In this document: piece after piece, positions 34,141 through 47,883 of the stretch | Numbering within the stretch: the stretch's first letter is position 1 | Layout of the letters: every line of letters starts with the position of its first letter | The notes under the pieces: model-generated | Databases searched by the model: none | Seen by the model: the letters and a program-made list of their open reading frames with translations, nothing else | Told to the model about the DNA's origin: nothing | Origin: Alisma plantago-aquatica | Lineage: Eukaryota > Streptophyta > Magnoliopsida > Alismatales > Alismataceae | DNA length: 64,000 nucleotides | Direction of reading: 5' to 3' | Assembly (NCBI GenBank): GCA_963693085.1 | Contig: OY856409.1 | Coordinates: 660,981,591-661,045,590 of the forward strand | Translations under genes and position numbers: made by a program

Positions 34141-36223
34141 AATAACCCAATGTATGTATCGATGATATATAAATTACATGGTAGATATATCTCCTTATCT
34201 GTTTAACAGGTTGGCTAAGGCCAAAAGATTGAAACAAGAGTGTTTCATGAGTGACATAACAAGATAACGAGTGTCACAAGAAAAGTTTGATATGATGGTA
34301 TAATATGATGGATAAATGATATACATGTCATTCCTACTCCTTATTAAAAGAATAGATGATATATTGCTCTATCAGAAATAGTTGTAATGCTTTCAAAGAT
34401 GAGAATGCTTTAAACTGCTTATCCTCTGCCAGTTTCATATCTTTAAACTACAATAACAATGTTTTGGCAGAGAGTTATATCTCCCGTTGGGGCAATTTAC
34501 AATTGTCTCACCTCGTGGGATCCAACATTTTTAGGTGGACGTGGACAAAGAAGCAGATACTCTTTTACAGGAAAAAGGAAAGCAACAGCCTGGACAGCAG
34601 TGAGATCTCATGTGGAGACCCTGACTGTCAAGTTATATAGCTAGAAAGTCCAATGTGTCGTATCTGTACTCTCAGGTCCTCGGAGTTTATAGTTAGTGTT
34701 TTAATAAATCGATCTGAGATTTTGGCTTGATGCCTCGAGGTTTTATGTTGTTTGTATATAATGTTCTAGGGCAGTTGATGTTGTAATCCTCAAGAAGAGA
34801 TAGTATAAGTCATGTACTTTTGAACCAGGATGTAAATGGTATACTATGGTTCTTGTTGTAAGAGTTTCCTATGTTTGGATCTCTTTGCAAAAAGGTTTAC
34901 ATTTTTAGTGATTTTCAGTAATCCACTGCAAATGATTCACTTCCACTTAGTTAATCTTGTGTTTTGTAAGTTGGATGCCACAATGATCGTAGGGCTTTTC
35001 CACGACCTACAGTGGTTGTTGTAAGGCAGACCTCGCACCTAGCAGTGACCACCACCAGATCAAATGTCCACGACGCCTCCTCCTCTCCCGCTATGAAATC
35101 CACATCTAAAACCTCATCCTAAGGTGATCAACCATGATGGTGACTAATGCACATATTCATAGCATCGACAACCTGCAAACACCTCCAATCACCGCCAGCA
35201 CTAGACCCTCTCCTTCCTCATCTCCCTGGGCACTCCATGGCCATGACAGAAAGTTGACACCACTTGTTGTAATGTGTCCAATGTCCTCTCTCACATCATC
35301 ACACCTCCTTGGTACCATACCAGTACTGCCATCACATTTAGTAGCAACAATTTCTAGCATCACCACCAATCTACACTTCAAGGCTGCCACCACTGATCAC
35401 ATGCAAGGTGAGCACCACACTTGCATAAATATATTGCAGACCACATACTTCCCTTGCCTACAAATCCACTAAAATCATGCCTTGACCCCACAACTACATG
35501 TGCCATCAGGTCCATCAACCACCGTCAGACGCAATGACATATATCTAAATTTGCTTCTACCTCCCCTTTGTAGAACTTCAACGACCAAGCTCTAATGCAT
35601 GGATGCCTTGCATAAAGAACTAATGAAGTCACATGCTAACACACACTCCTCGAGAAGATCTAGCTTGTATCCAAATTCAGTTGTGTTAAGAGAGTCAGAT
35701 GAGGGAGCATCAAACAAGCTCACCTATCAAAGTCTGATCACAGGAGATTGATCAATCAAGATTAGTTCATGTGCATCAATATGTAAGTAAAGTTTTGATA
35801 TTACATCTTAATAGTAAGAGAAAACATTAATCGTATATATATACAATTAGTAGTTACTTAGTCTATCAACTATAGTGGTATACACACTCACACACACGAC
35901 TATAGGCTTACATAACTCAATGTATTAATACTAGTGTATAAATAGCTTGTAACTGGTCTATAAATGATAATTTCGGAAAATTATTTAATATTAATAAGGT
36001 AGATAATACTCAAGGTAATGAATCATTACATGAACAATTTGGTTATTCTAATAGTATGTCATCATATTCATGTTTAATCTATAAAATATGTAATTTATGT
36101 AAGTTTTCTAACCACTCAAAGTCAATTAGTACATGGGTATTTCATTCTAACATGTTATACATAGTGATATTATGATTATAACCTAGCCTAGTTTCTTTAG
36201 TATCTAAAATTTAGCCATATATG

Positions 36224-36380
36224 GGATTAAGAGACAAAGATTTCTCCCCCCCTCTCCCATGCCCGTGGCGGAGGCCGAATGCCTGGGAGGGTGGTAAATC
36301 AAGGCGGCAATTGAGATTTGAACCCGGGTCCCTTCATGAGGAGATATTGTTCTTGACCACTTGAGCCACTCCTTGTCGGA
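36224..36380 (-). mobile_element. tRNA-derived SINE with 18-bp TSD
   Basis: 157-bp insertion in the giant 5' LTR, absent from the equivalent place in the 3' LTR (about 50485-50510). Flanks are identical 18-bp direct repeats, AAAATTTAGCCATATATG, at 36206-36223 and 36381-36398. On the minus strand it has an A-box-like TGGCTCAAGTGG and a B-box-like GGGTTCAAATCTC, then a GC-rich body. It was copied by LINE machinery supplied elsewhere. Confidence 0.92.
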
Positions 36381-37884
36381 AAAATTTAGCCATATATGTA
36401 TACATATATGGTGGTAAATTTGGTAATACAAAGTCTATATGTAGTGATGCACATGCTAAATATGATGTATGAATAATAGTGAACCATATACTTGTAGAGA
36501 GACAATAACATTTACGAATTAATATAGAGGAATACATGTTTTTACCAACACATATATGTGATCTACATATATTTAAAATTTTGTATCTAAAGATGATTAT
36601 AAGAACTAGAATGGAAATATAATGGATCATATATCAACTTACTAAGATTAAGCACCCTAATATGCCATTGGGTGATGGGGACTAGGATAAGAACAATGTG
36701 AAAATCTATAACAAGAATATGTACACAAATTTGCTTTGATTTGACTAACATACTTAATATGTTCCTAGGATGAAAATTTGACTTCATGGACAAAGTATGC
36801 AGAATGAGTTTAGAATTAGCTATGAAGATCAGGTATGTACATCCTCTATTTTATTTTGGGCATTATTGACTTTAACCTAATTCTTTTGGTGAGGCGTCTC
36901 TTGAATATCAATTTTACTTGAAACTCAATTTTGGACATTTATTTTCCTTATTTGGATTCGTTTAAATTCCTGTGATTGTTGAATTACCATGTTATAAAGG
37001 GTCTTTGGGCCCCTCTTGTTATGATTTCCTTTTATGAGAAATCGACTAGAATGCTTATCTTGCCACTCAATTATGTGTGCTATATGTTTGATTAGAATAT
37101 ATATAATAGTGGTACTTATGTACAACCATACTTATAAAGGGCATGTGTATTATGCCTAGGGTGTGCATTTCCACCCTTATTTCTTTTAGGCCATGATCCT
37201 ATGGTGTTATGAACCTATTTTAGGTATATTTAGTCTACATTATTATGGACAAAAAGTTTAATGTTTCAGTTTGAAATTTTAGATGACTATTATGGCAAGT
37301 CACTTTCGTTCTCATGCTTATAATTTGGATTTTAATATGCATCATTTCTCTGTAAATAATTCTTTTAAACTTACCTAATTGCAAATACCCCCCTTTTTGT
37401 GGGAACATGTCCTTTGTAGTTATAATCCAACATAATATCCAAAGTGTTTCTTATATATACATACTCAGCCTTTGTTGACCTTATTTTGTTTCCTGTTTCT
37501 TGGGTGATGTTCCCTTCCACCCAGGTGTAGGTACATTAGAAGACAAGGATGCATGAAGATCATATACATGGTATTGGACCTAAGGATAGCTTAGAATAGT
37601 TGAGTTGCCCTAGACATAGGGTCTTTCACATGGTTAGAGTTATTATATGAATATATTTTCTACTTTACAATACCATCTTTGATGGTGAGGAACAATTGTA
37701 ATTGAATCATGATGTAACTTTATAATAGTTTTGTTTCTACTACTTACTTGTTATCATGCTCTGTATTATATACCATTTGAGAAATAATCAAATTCCTCCC
37801 TTCCTCCATCTTGTAGGATAGGATGGTTTTATTATTTCTCAATTCAGTGAAGAGTTGATCCCCTCTCACATCCCACTATTTACA

Positions 37885-40349
37885 AAATGGTATCAGAGTC
37901 TAAGTAGTCAATAACTTGACTATTTCAAGTTATCCTATGATGACCCATAATTAGTTAGGTGACCCTTAGAGGTTGTTGATCAACCTATTTGCTAGTAGTT
38001 GAATACCAATTAGGGTTTTCAACCCCTAATTAACTTGGTCGCTAACACTCCTCAAACTACCTATGTGGATGTGAGTCAACCTTTAGTAGACATTATCACC
38101 CCTACCCTCTTTATGGAAGTAGAGATGATGCCACATGGAATTGACTCTTGTAGTGTTTCGTTCTCATCACATATTTTTCTAGGATGTTAGCCTAAGAGCT
38201 ATGAAGTGTAGGTTGACTTCAGTAGTCATAGTTAGGTTTTATCCTAGTTCTCACCTTAACCCCTTTTCTTTGTTGCTTTCTAACTTTCCTCACATATATC
38301 CATCTTGGGTTGAGCATGCGTGAATGACAAACATAAAATAATTATGTAAGTTTTAGAATTGAGATGATTCCCTTGATACTAAGTGATAGTCTGAACTAGA
38401 TCTATTACAGTTTGACAGGCCATGCCTTCAAACATGGAATTATATCAACTTAGTCTCATTTGACGCTCACTATCATGAGGCTCAATATTATCCTAGTTAA
38501 GTTTGAAATGCCGCATATATAACAAATTGTTGAAGACATGAATTCCAAGTTGTTTATTAAGAATTCATCTCTATGGTATAATTAGATTACATAGTGAATA
38601 AGATGATGATTATTTGAATTTTTAGTTCATCATGTCTAGTAATGACACAATGATGGTAAATCAACAAGTGATGGAGAAGCCTAACTTCATCATATAACAA
38701 TTGTATAATCATATGGCTTCTTTATGTCTTAAATTGGAGATGTGTATATCATGACTAGGGTGAAGTGAGGGATAATGGATGTTTTGTTCTTATAAGATAT
38801 GGTGGAATTTGACTATGGGCAATAGAATACCTTTTTCCTCATCTGATTCTTTAAATTAGAGATGTTTTTTGTCATACCATATTGATGCTTGAAGGATTAG
38901 AATATGTTGGTAGAATGAAGCAATGATAAAATAATAATATAGGTATCTTGTGGTGGATAAGTGGTGGACTTGGTTCTTGGATCAATTTTGGCACCATTCT
39001 TGAATTTCCATCACAAATTTTTCATTTCCATATTTATTTTTATTATTAAATTATATGTAAAAAAATCATGTTCCACAAGAAAGTCTGAATAGTGACGGAA
39101 CCTTTTTGTAAAGAAACCCTTGACTGGCATGACCAACCTTGAGACCCTAGGCCTAAGTGTGATGTAGAGATTACAAGGAAGAAGTGTTGGATGTATATGG
39201 CCTTGTTGATCTACCCATTTTGCATCTCTAGATGGTTAGTAATGTTATGGAACATTCCTTTTGAGTGGAGTCGTGTACGCTTCATTCATTAGGAGTGTAA
39301 CTTAAGGAATAATGGAGATTAGAAGTAGTTTCTAGGAGTAAGACTTGGACCTAGAGATAATGTCAAACAAATATAGCTACCCCATGACCAGATTAGTGAG
39401 TAAGCCTTGCTTATTATACCTCCATAGTTGTTACTTTGATAACTAGAATAAATTTCAAAATGTATCTTCACTTATCCTTACAAGATGAACTCAATTTAGG
39501 TAAAGTACTAAGTAAAACAATTATCAACACCTAATATTAGAATTAATGTTCTACACCTTAATTTGCTAGTATTTAAATGGTAAGGATAACTCTATACTGG
39601 ATACTAGTTTGAACAAACTTAGGATGTTATTACTTATGAACATATATCTTTCCCATAAGATCATAATAAACTAAAGTGAAAATGAATGAATTATGCCTTA
39701 ATCAAAACATGTCTAATGTAATGCATATGCTTAAATCATGAATAAAAAATTGATAAGTTGCATACAATACAGTATGTGCTCAAATGTGAATGGTAAACAT
39801 ATTTGCAAAAGAAAACCCTAATTGCATACCTCTATTGTAATCTTCCTAATGGACTATATGAAATAATTTGGACAACATAAATTAGATAATCAATTTCCTC
39901 GAGTGAAATCCATGAATATATCATACTTATTAGATATCCCTATTCATGATATGAAAAGAAGATTTATATGGATGCTATAACCTACTTTCTATATGCAACC
40001 AATATTTAATAAGCATGGTAATCATGAAAGAAAATAAAACTAATAGCAATAATGATAGAAATCATGGTGATAGTGTTTGAGGATTAATGTTCCTAAAAAC
40101 GTTTAGTCAACCAACTTAGCAATCACAATCTGAATGGTTCTATTGGGAGATCTACTAATGAAAATTGTTCATTCATGCATAAGTGATGGAAAATGAGAAA
40201 TTGTATAACGATCTAGTGACCTCATGTGTGTAGTGACATGGTTAATGTAAGATGATAATGAAACCACCATAACAATGTAGGTAGTCTTAATGAATGTAGC
40301 ATTGCTAAGATAACCTATCACTTTGTCACAACAAGTAAATACACAACAA
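37885..40349 (+). other. Giant element interior, 5' part, non-coding
   Basis: Starts with the PBS. No gag, protease, RT or integrase motif was found in any frame and all open frames are short. No internal repeats noticed. Consistent with a LARD interior. Confidence 0.6.
37888..37900 (+). other. Primer binding site (initiator Met tRNA type)
   Basis: TGGTATCAGAGTC three bases after the 5' LTR end. This is the normal plant PBS and fixes the element's orientation. Confidence 0.9.
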
Positions 40350-42117
40350 TGCACCCCCTTGAAGTCAACGTGGCAATACGGGATTGGTCGCAACAGGTAA
40401 ATATCTCAGTAATCATGTCGATCTTCCATAATTCATAGTAAACATATCCAATGTCAGAAAAATACAAATATGATACTGAAATTCTCAGAAAAAATATGTA
40501 GAACAACATGAAATCATAATATCAGACTTTTGATGCTTAAACCATAGTGATATCATGTAAGATATGTTACACTTGTTTCATGAGTAATAAATATCAAATA
40601 GTGACCAAAAATTATGAGAATGCATCAGTAATTGTAAAATATTATATATAATTCATCTAATGTCAGATTTTATAATTAGGATGCAAGAAATCATGTAATT
40701 TGCTTAATGTGGCTAACTAGGACTAATAACCCTAATTAATGTGCAATAATTACAAATATGCTCAAGAAACCCTAGAAATTACATTGTAAGCTCATATCGA
40801 TACCTAGAACCATTTATATAATTATGAGATCATAATGATGCATATGAACCATGTTACATGTTAAAGATCCTAAAATGATGACAAAACCCTAACTTGATCA
40901 ATACATGTAAATTAGGGTTAATTTGTACACATAATTATATGCAATTGGATAGCCAGATTATATATTTTAACCTAGAATCTACGATTGTAACACAATACCA
41001 ATATGAAAAGAGGAGTAATGGTGGGAATTTCCTATTAAACTAAGCTAAACCCTAAAATGAATCAAGTAGGGTCAAGATGATGAGAACCTAATGGTGTGTA
41101 TGATCTTGTCTTTATCAGGGGTTGACATAGAGTGGTACCTGACTCCAGGAATATGTGGATTCGGTTTGTTTTTTTTCAAGATACGCTTTACCTCTTACTT
41201 GGCTTATTATACAATATGCTTATATTATATGTGTAGTAAAATACTTGGCATATGATATTGGAATGAAATGATTGTTCTTGTATGATATCTTGTTTGATTT
41301 TCCATACTTATGGATATGAACACATGAAACATAATATATTTGTTTCATTATATCTAAGCACTTCAACTTTTGATAGTCAAGTGCTTGAAAATAAAGTACT
41401 TCGACTCTTTGGTAGTCAAGTATTTTAAAGTGATCCAACTCTTTGGTAGTCTAATCACATTATGAAATGGTCAAACTCTTTGGTAGTCGATCATAAGTCC
41501 TTCAGTGCATTCAACCTTCAATGGTCAATGCATGGATGATATAATGGAAAATATGCCTAAAACATGTGTTTTCTTTTGTTAATAAACATTCTTTGTTTGA
41601 GTATGCTTTTGTTATATTTGTTTATTACTACCAAGTTCTAGTTTTATCTTATTGCCAACTCTTAGTAATGATAGGTATATAAAAGACACGTAGGCGTACT
41701 CAAAATATTGTACTGACGTGTACCACATGTAATCTTTTGTTTAGGTGATCTGGTTATATGCTCTTAAAGAACCAGGATAGTTGAGAGTTGTGTGGCGAGA
41801 TGATGTACAGGTAGACCTATTATCTTAAGATCCTATTGTAGATGTAGTACATGTATATTTAAAATTTTACTGTTTGATATGTAATATCAAATGTTGTAAC
41901 AATTCATTATGTACTTATATGTTGAATGGTGAGCTTGTGTTGTTGTGGTTTGTTTATTGTTCATGTGCGTGTGTTATTGTTGTTTCCTTCTGACTTCCTC
42001 TTATTTTCTTCTTCTTATCCTAGTGTGTGGTGTTCAAATTGGATTCTCACTGAGATGAGGGTTTCAATTTGGATGTCACACGTTAGATTAAGTTTTAAAA
42101 AATCCAGAGACGTCACA
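40350..42117 (+). repeat. Nested element 5' LTR (or its 3' portion)
   Basis: Aligned with 46035-47792 from GCACCCCCTTGAA to GACGTCA. Shared landmarks: TTCCATAATTCATAGTAAAC, and a cluster of CAACTCTTTGGTAGTC phrases near 41410-41490. Confidence 0.8.
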
Positions 42118-42119
42118 GG

Positions 42120-42131
42120 TGGTATCATAGC
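42120..42131 (+). other. Primer binding site of nested element
   Basis: TGGTATCATAGC, one base from TGGTATCAGAGC, two bases after the LTR end. Confidence 0.75.
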
Positions 42132-44468
<2,337 letters not shown>

Positions 44469-44570
44469 TTTTGAGGACAAAATTTCTTTTAAGATGTATA
44501 TGATTTGATAGGCTTGACTTTTCGCTTAATTTCGAGGATGAAATTTATTTTAATGTGTGTAGAATGTGAT
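44469..44570 (+). other. Two Gypsy-type 3'-end signatures
   Basis: TTTTGAGGACAAAATTTC (44469) and TTTCGAGGATGAAATTTA (44529) both match the phrase that precedes the purine tract in plant Gypsy elements. The second is followed by TAGAATGTGATGG, where an LTR would begin (about 44565). If so, the right LTR runs 44565-47792. Confidence 0.5.
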
Positions 44571-45179
44571 GGAGTGAACTTTTGGAACCTTTTGAAGTTT
44601 TTAGATGTCTAATGATATAAGTGAATTGATGTGTTAAATTTATTTGAAGAGTTTCAAGTGCTTTGAAAAAATATGGATATTAGTTGTGTTGACGTCATGA
44701 TTATGATCCATAAGTTTATACCCTATTGAAGTACATAATTGAATGGTCAAAAAGTGAGTCTTGGCACCAAAGTTGGATGGAAGGTAGCTTGGATGTTAAT
44801 AAATCTATGGTCAAAGTTGCATTAGGTTTTGATATTTCTAGAGGATGTCATTAGGCTTGAGTTTTTTGAAATAAAGTGCATATTGAGGTACTTTGGACCA
44901 AAGTATTTGATTCATAGTCTAGGTTTTGATAGTAGGCAGTGTCATGCTCCCCTGGATTAAGTGAGTCACGGATTTCCTCTTGTGATGACTCCATCTTAGT
45001 CGCATATGAGTAACCGAGGGCCAGGATTGTGTCTCCAACCTTATTGTTACAACTTAAACGTAAGAAGCAACCATGACTTTGTGGTGCAGTTTGATCGTGG
45101 GGAGAAGGATTGAAACCGACCACGTAGTTTGAATCCCCCACTCAAGACAAATAGTTAGACCCTTGTTTGCAATTGTGAG

Positions 45180-46034
45180 GGATGGTGAAAAGAGAGAGCA
45201 AGTCCTCCCCACTACTGGCTTCTCCACCGCAAACTAATAGGTGGTTCATAGAAGAATGAAGTAGAAGTACATGAGTTTTAGAGGAGATCGGGGGAAACTG
45301 AGAGAGGGAAAAGAAAGTACAAGGTTAGTGGAGATGAATCTCGTTCACCATCGCGGTGGCTTTGCTCGCCAACCAAACTCAGTTAGCCGAAGATGAAGGT
45401 AGAACTCGGGGGTTATGAGTAGGTGTTTCTCACAGTGATTGGAGTTCTCAGGAGCATTGATTCTGGTGGTATGATTCTTATCCACGTGTTTCCTTGGCCC
45501 GAACTTGATTAAAGGAAATATGCCTCTTCTTCTCCACCGCACCAGGAGTAGGTGCCGACGGGCTCCCCAATCCATGGAAAGAGGTGACAGCAGTGGCGGG
45601 TTTGAGGCCGGAGGCACTGAGGGAGCATACCCAAAGCCTTTGTTGGTGTTCTTAGTCATCGTGATGAAGGAGAAAGGCGCTTTTTCCTCGTCGAGGATCT
45701 CCCATGTGGCGCCAATGTGAAGTAGAAGCACCGCCAGAGTAGAGAGCCATGGACGAGGGGCTCCTAGCGGCGAGGATGTGAAGTTGTGTTCATGCGGCTA
45801 AGGAGTCGAGAAGGACCGCAAGGGGCTAGGGAACCTCTTGGCATCTCGGTTAGCGAAGGTGGTTGATTCATCGCCGTGCTAGGGCCTCATGGTGGTGTCC
45901 TCGACGCAGCAGGACAGAGGAGTTGCATAGCGTGACTCGCCCTAAGATCGCAAATAACCCGGGAGAGAGAGGAGAGGGCAAACCGATCAAACCCAGCAGG
46001 ACTCGATTCAGATCCAAGACTGACCAAGGAGAAG
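45180..46034. other. GC-rich block preceding right LTR repeat
   Basis: Markedly GC-richer than either side, with short overlapping open frames on both strands (for example 45345-45731 minus) but no domain. It may be the GC-rich part of a longer LTR or captured sequence. It has no counterpart upstream of 40350. Confidence 0.4.
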
Positions 46035-47792
46035 CGCACCCCCTTGAAATCCACGTGGCGAGATGGGTCACTATAGGTAAATATCTCAATAATCATGTTG
46101 ATCTTCCATAATTCATAGTAAACATATCCAATGTTAGAAAAATACAAATAAGGTGCCAACATTATCAGAAAAATGCATAGAACAACATGAAATCTCAATA
46201 TCAGCCTTCGATGCTTAAATCACAATGATATCATGTAAGATATGTTACACTTGTTTCATGAGTAATAAATATCAAATAGTGGCCTAAAATTATGAGAATG
46301 CATCATTTATTGTAAAATATTATATATAATTCATTTGATGTTAGAAATTATAATTAGGATGTAGAAAATCATATAATTTTCTTAATGTTGTTAATTAGCG
46401 ATAATAACCCTAATTAATGTGGAATAATTACAAATATGCTCAAGAAACCCTGAAAATTACAGTGTAATAGCTCATATCAGTACCTGGAATCATTTATATA
46501 ATTACGAAATCATAATGATGCATATGAACCATGTTACATGTTAAAGACCCTATAATGATGAGAAAATCCTAAATTCATCAATACATATAAATTTAGGTTA
46601 ATTTGTGTACATAATTATGTGCAGCTGGATAATCAGATTATATATTTTAATCTGGAATTTAAGATTGTAACATAATACCAATATGAAAAGAGAAGTAATG
46701 ATGGGAATATCCTATTGAACCAAGATAAACCCTAAAATGAATTGACTAGGGTTAAGATGATGAGAACATGATGGTATGTATGATCGTGTCTTTATCAGGG
46801 GTTGACAAAGTGGTAGTTGACTCCAAGAATATATGGATTAGGTTTGTATTTCTTCAAGCTACGCTTCACCTCTTGGCTTATTATACAATATGCTTGTATT
46901 ATATGTGTAGTAAAATATTTGACATATGATATTGGATGAAATGATTGTTCTTGTATGATATCTTGTTTGATTTTCCATACTTATGGCTATGAACACATGA
47001 AACATAATATATATGTTCCATTATATCTAAGCACTTCAACTCTTTGGTAGTCAAGTGCTGGAAAATAAAGTATTATAACTCTTTGGTAGTCAAGTACTTG
47101 AAAGTGATCCAACTCTTTGGTAGTCTGATCACATTATGAAATGATCCTACTCTTTGGTAGTCGATCATAAGGCCCTTAGTGTATTCAACCTTTGGCGGTC
47201 AATGTGTGGATGATATAATGGAAAATGTGCCTAAAACATATGTTTTCTTTTATTAATAAACATTCTTTGTTCAAGTATGCTATTGTTATATTTGTTTATT
47301 ACTGCCAAGTTCTAGTTTTATCTTATTGGCAAGTCTTAGCAATGAGAGGTATATAAAAGGCACATAGACATACTTAGTATAATATTTTAGAATATTGTAT
47401 TGACATGTACCCTATGTAGGTGATATGGCTATATGTTGTTAAGAACCAGGATAGTTGAAAGTTGTGTGGCGGGCTGATGTACATGTGGACCTATTGTCTT
47501 AAGATCATGTTGTAGATGTAGTACATGTATATGTAAAAGTTTACTGTTCAATATGTAATATCAAATGTTGTAACAATTCATTATGTACTTATATGTTGAA
47601 TAGTGAGCTTGTGTTGTTGTGGTTTGTTTATTGTTCATGTGCATGTACTACTGTTGTTTTCTTCTGACTTTCTCTAATTTTTTTCTTCTTAGCCTAGTGT
47701 GTGGTGTTTAAATTGGGATTCTCACTGAGGTGAGGGTTTCAATTTGAACGTCACACATTAGATTAAGTTTTAGAAAAGCTAGGGACGTCATA
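46035..47792 (+). repeat. Nested element 3' LTR (or its 3' portion)
   Basis: Partner of 40350-42117. Preceded by AAGGAGAAG, a possible purine tract. By eye about 90 percent identical to its partner. Confidence 0.8.
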
Positions 47793-47857
47793 GTACTATA
47801 AACCAGATATTGTTTTAGAGACGTGATCTAGTACACATGGCTAGTGTTGGGGATTTT

Positions 47858-47883
47858 GAGGACAAAATTAAGGGGTGGAGTAT
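47858..47883 (+). other. Giant element polypurine tract region
   Basis: GAGGACAAAATTAAGGGGTG followed by GAGTAT directly abuts the 3' LTR (TGTAACG at 47884). Confidence 0.85.

Larger units (their letters stand above)
29029..34982 (+). mobile_element. 5.95-kb LTR-like insertion (probable giant solo LTR)
   Basis: The uninterrupted 3' LTR defines the insertion exactly: the site reads CCACCATGATCGTAGGG at about 49240-49260. In the 5' LTR, ATGAT is present on both sides (29024-29028 and 34983-34987), a perfect 5-bp TSD. The insert begins TGTAACATCCCTGACC and ends GGATGCCACA, the TG...CA form of an LTR, and its start resembles Gypsy LTRs (TGTAACA). I found no second copy of either end inside, no PBS, no purine tract and no gag/pol, so the simplest reading is a solo LTR of an element with a ~6-kb LTR. 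A non-autonomous element that lost one LTR is the alternative. It holds three tandem-repeat zones (30430-31610, 32086-32300, 33680-34140). Confidence 0.8.
27578..37884 (+). repeat. Giant element 5' LTR (interrupted)
   Basis: Aligns with 47884-51969 on both sides of the 5,954-bp insertion at 29029-34982: 27578-29028 pairs with 47884-49251, and 34983 onward pairs with about 49248 onward. It also carries a SINE (36224-36380) and a 69-bp tandem duplication (27655-27790), both absent from the 3' LTR. By eye about 90 percent identical to the 3' LTR where aligned. Confidence 0.87.

Noticed and set aside
45345..45731. 128-codon minus-strand frame in the GC-rich block
   Set aside because: No domain, competing frames on both strands, and it sits in a non-coding LTR-element context.
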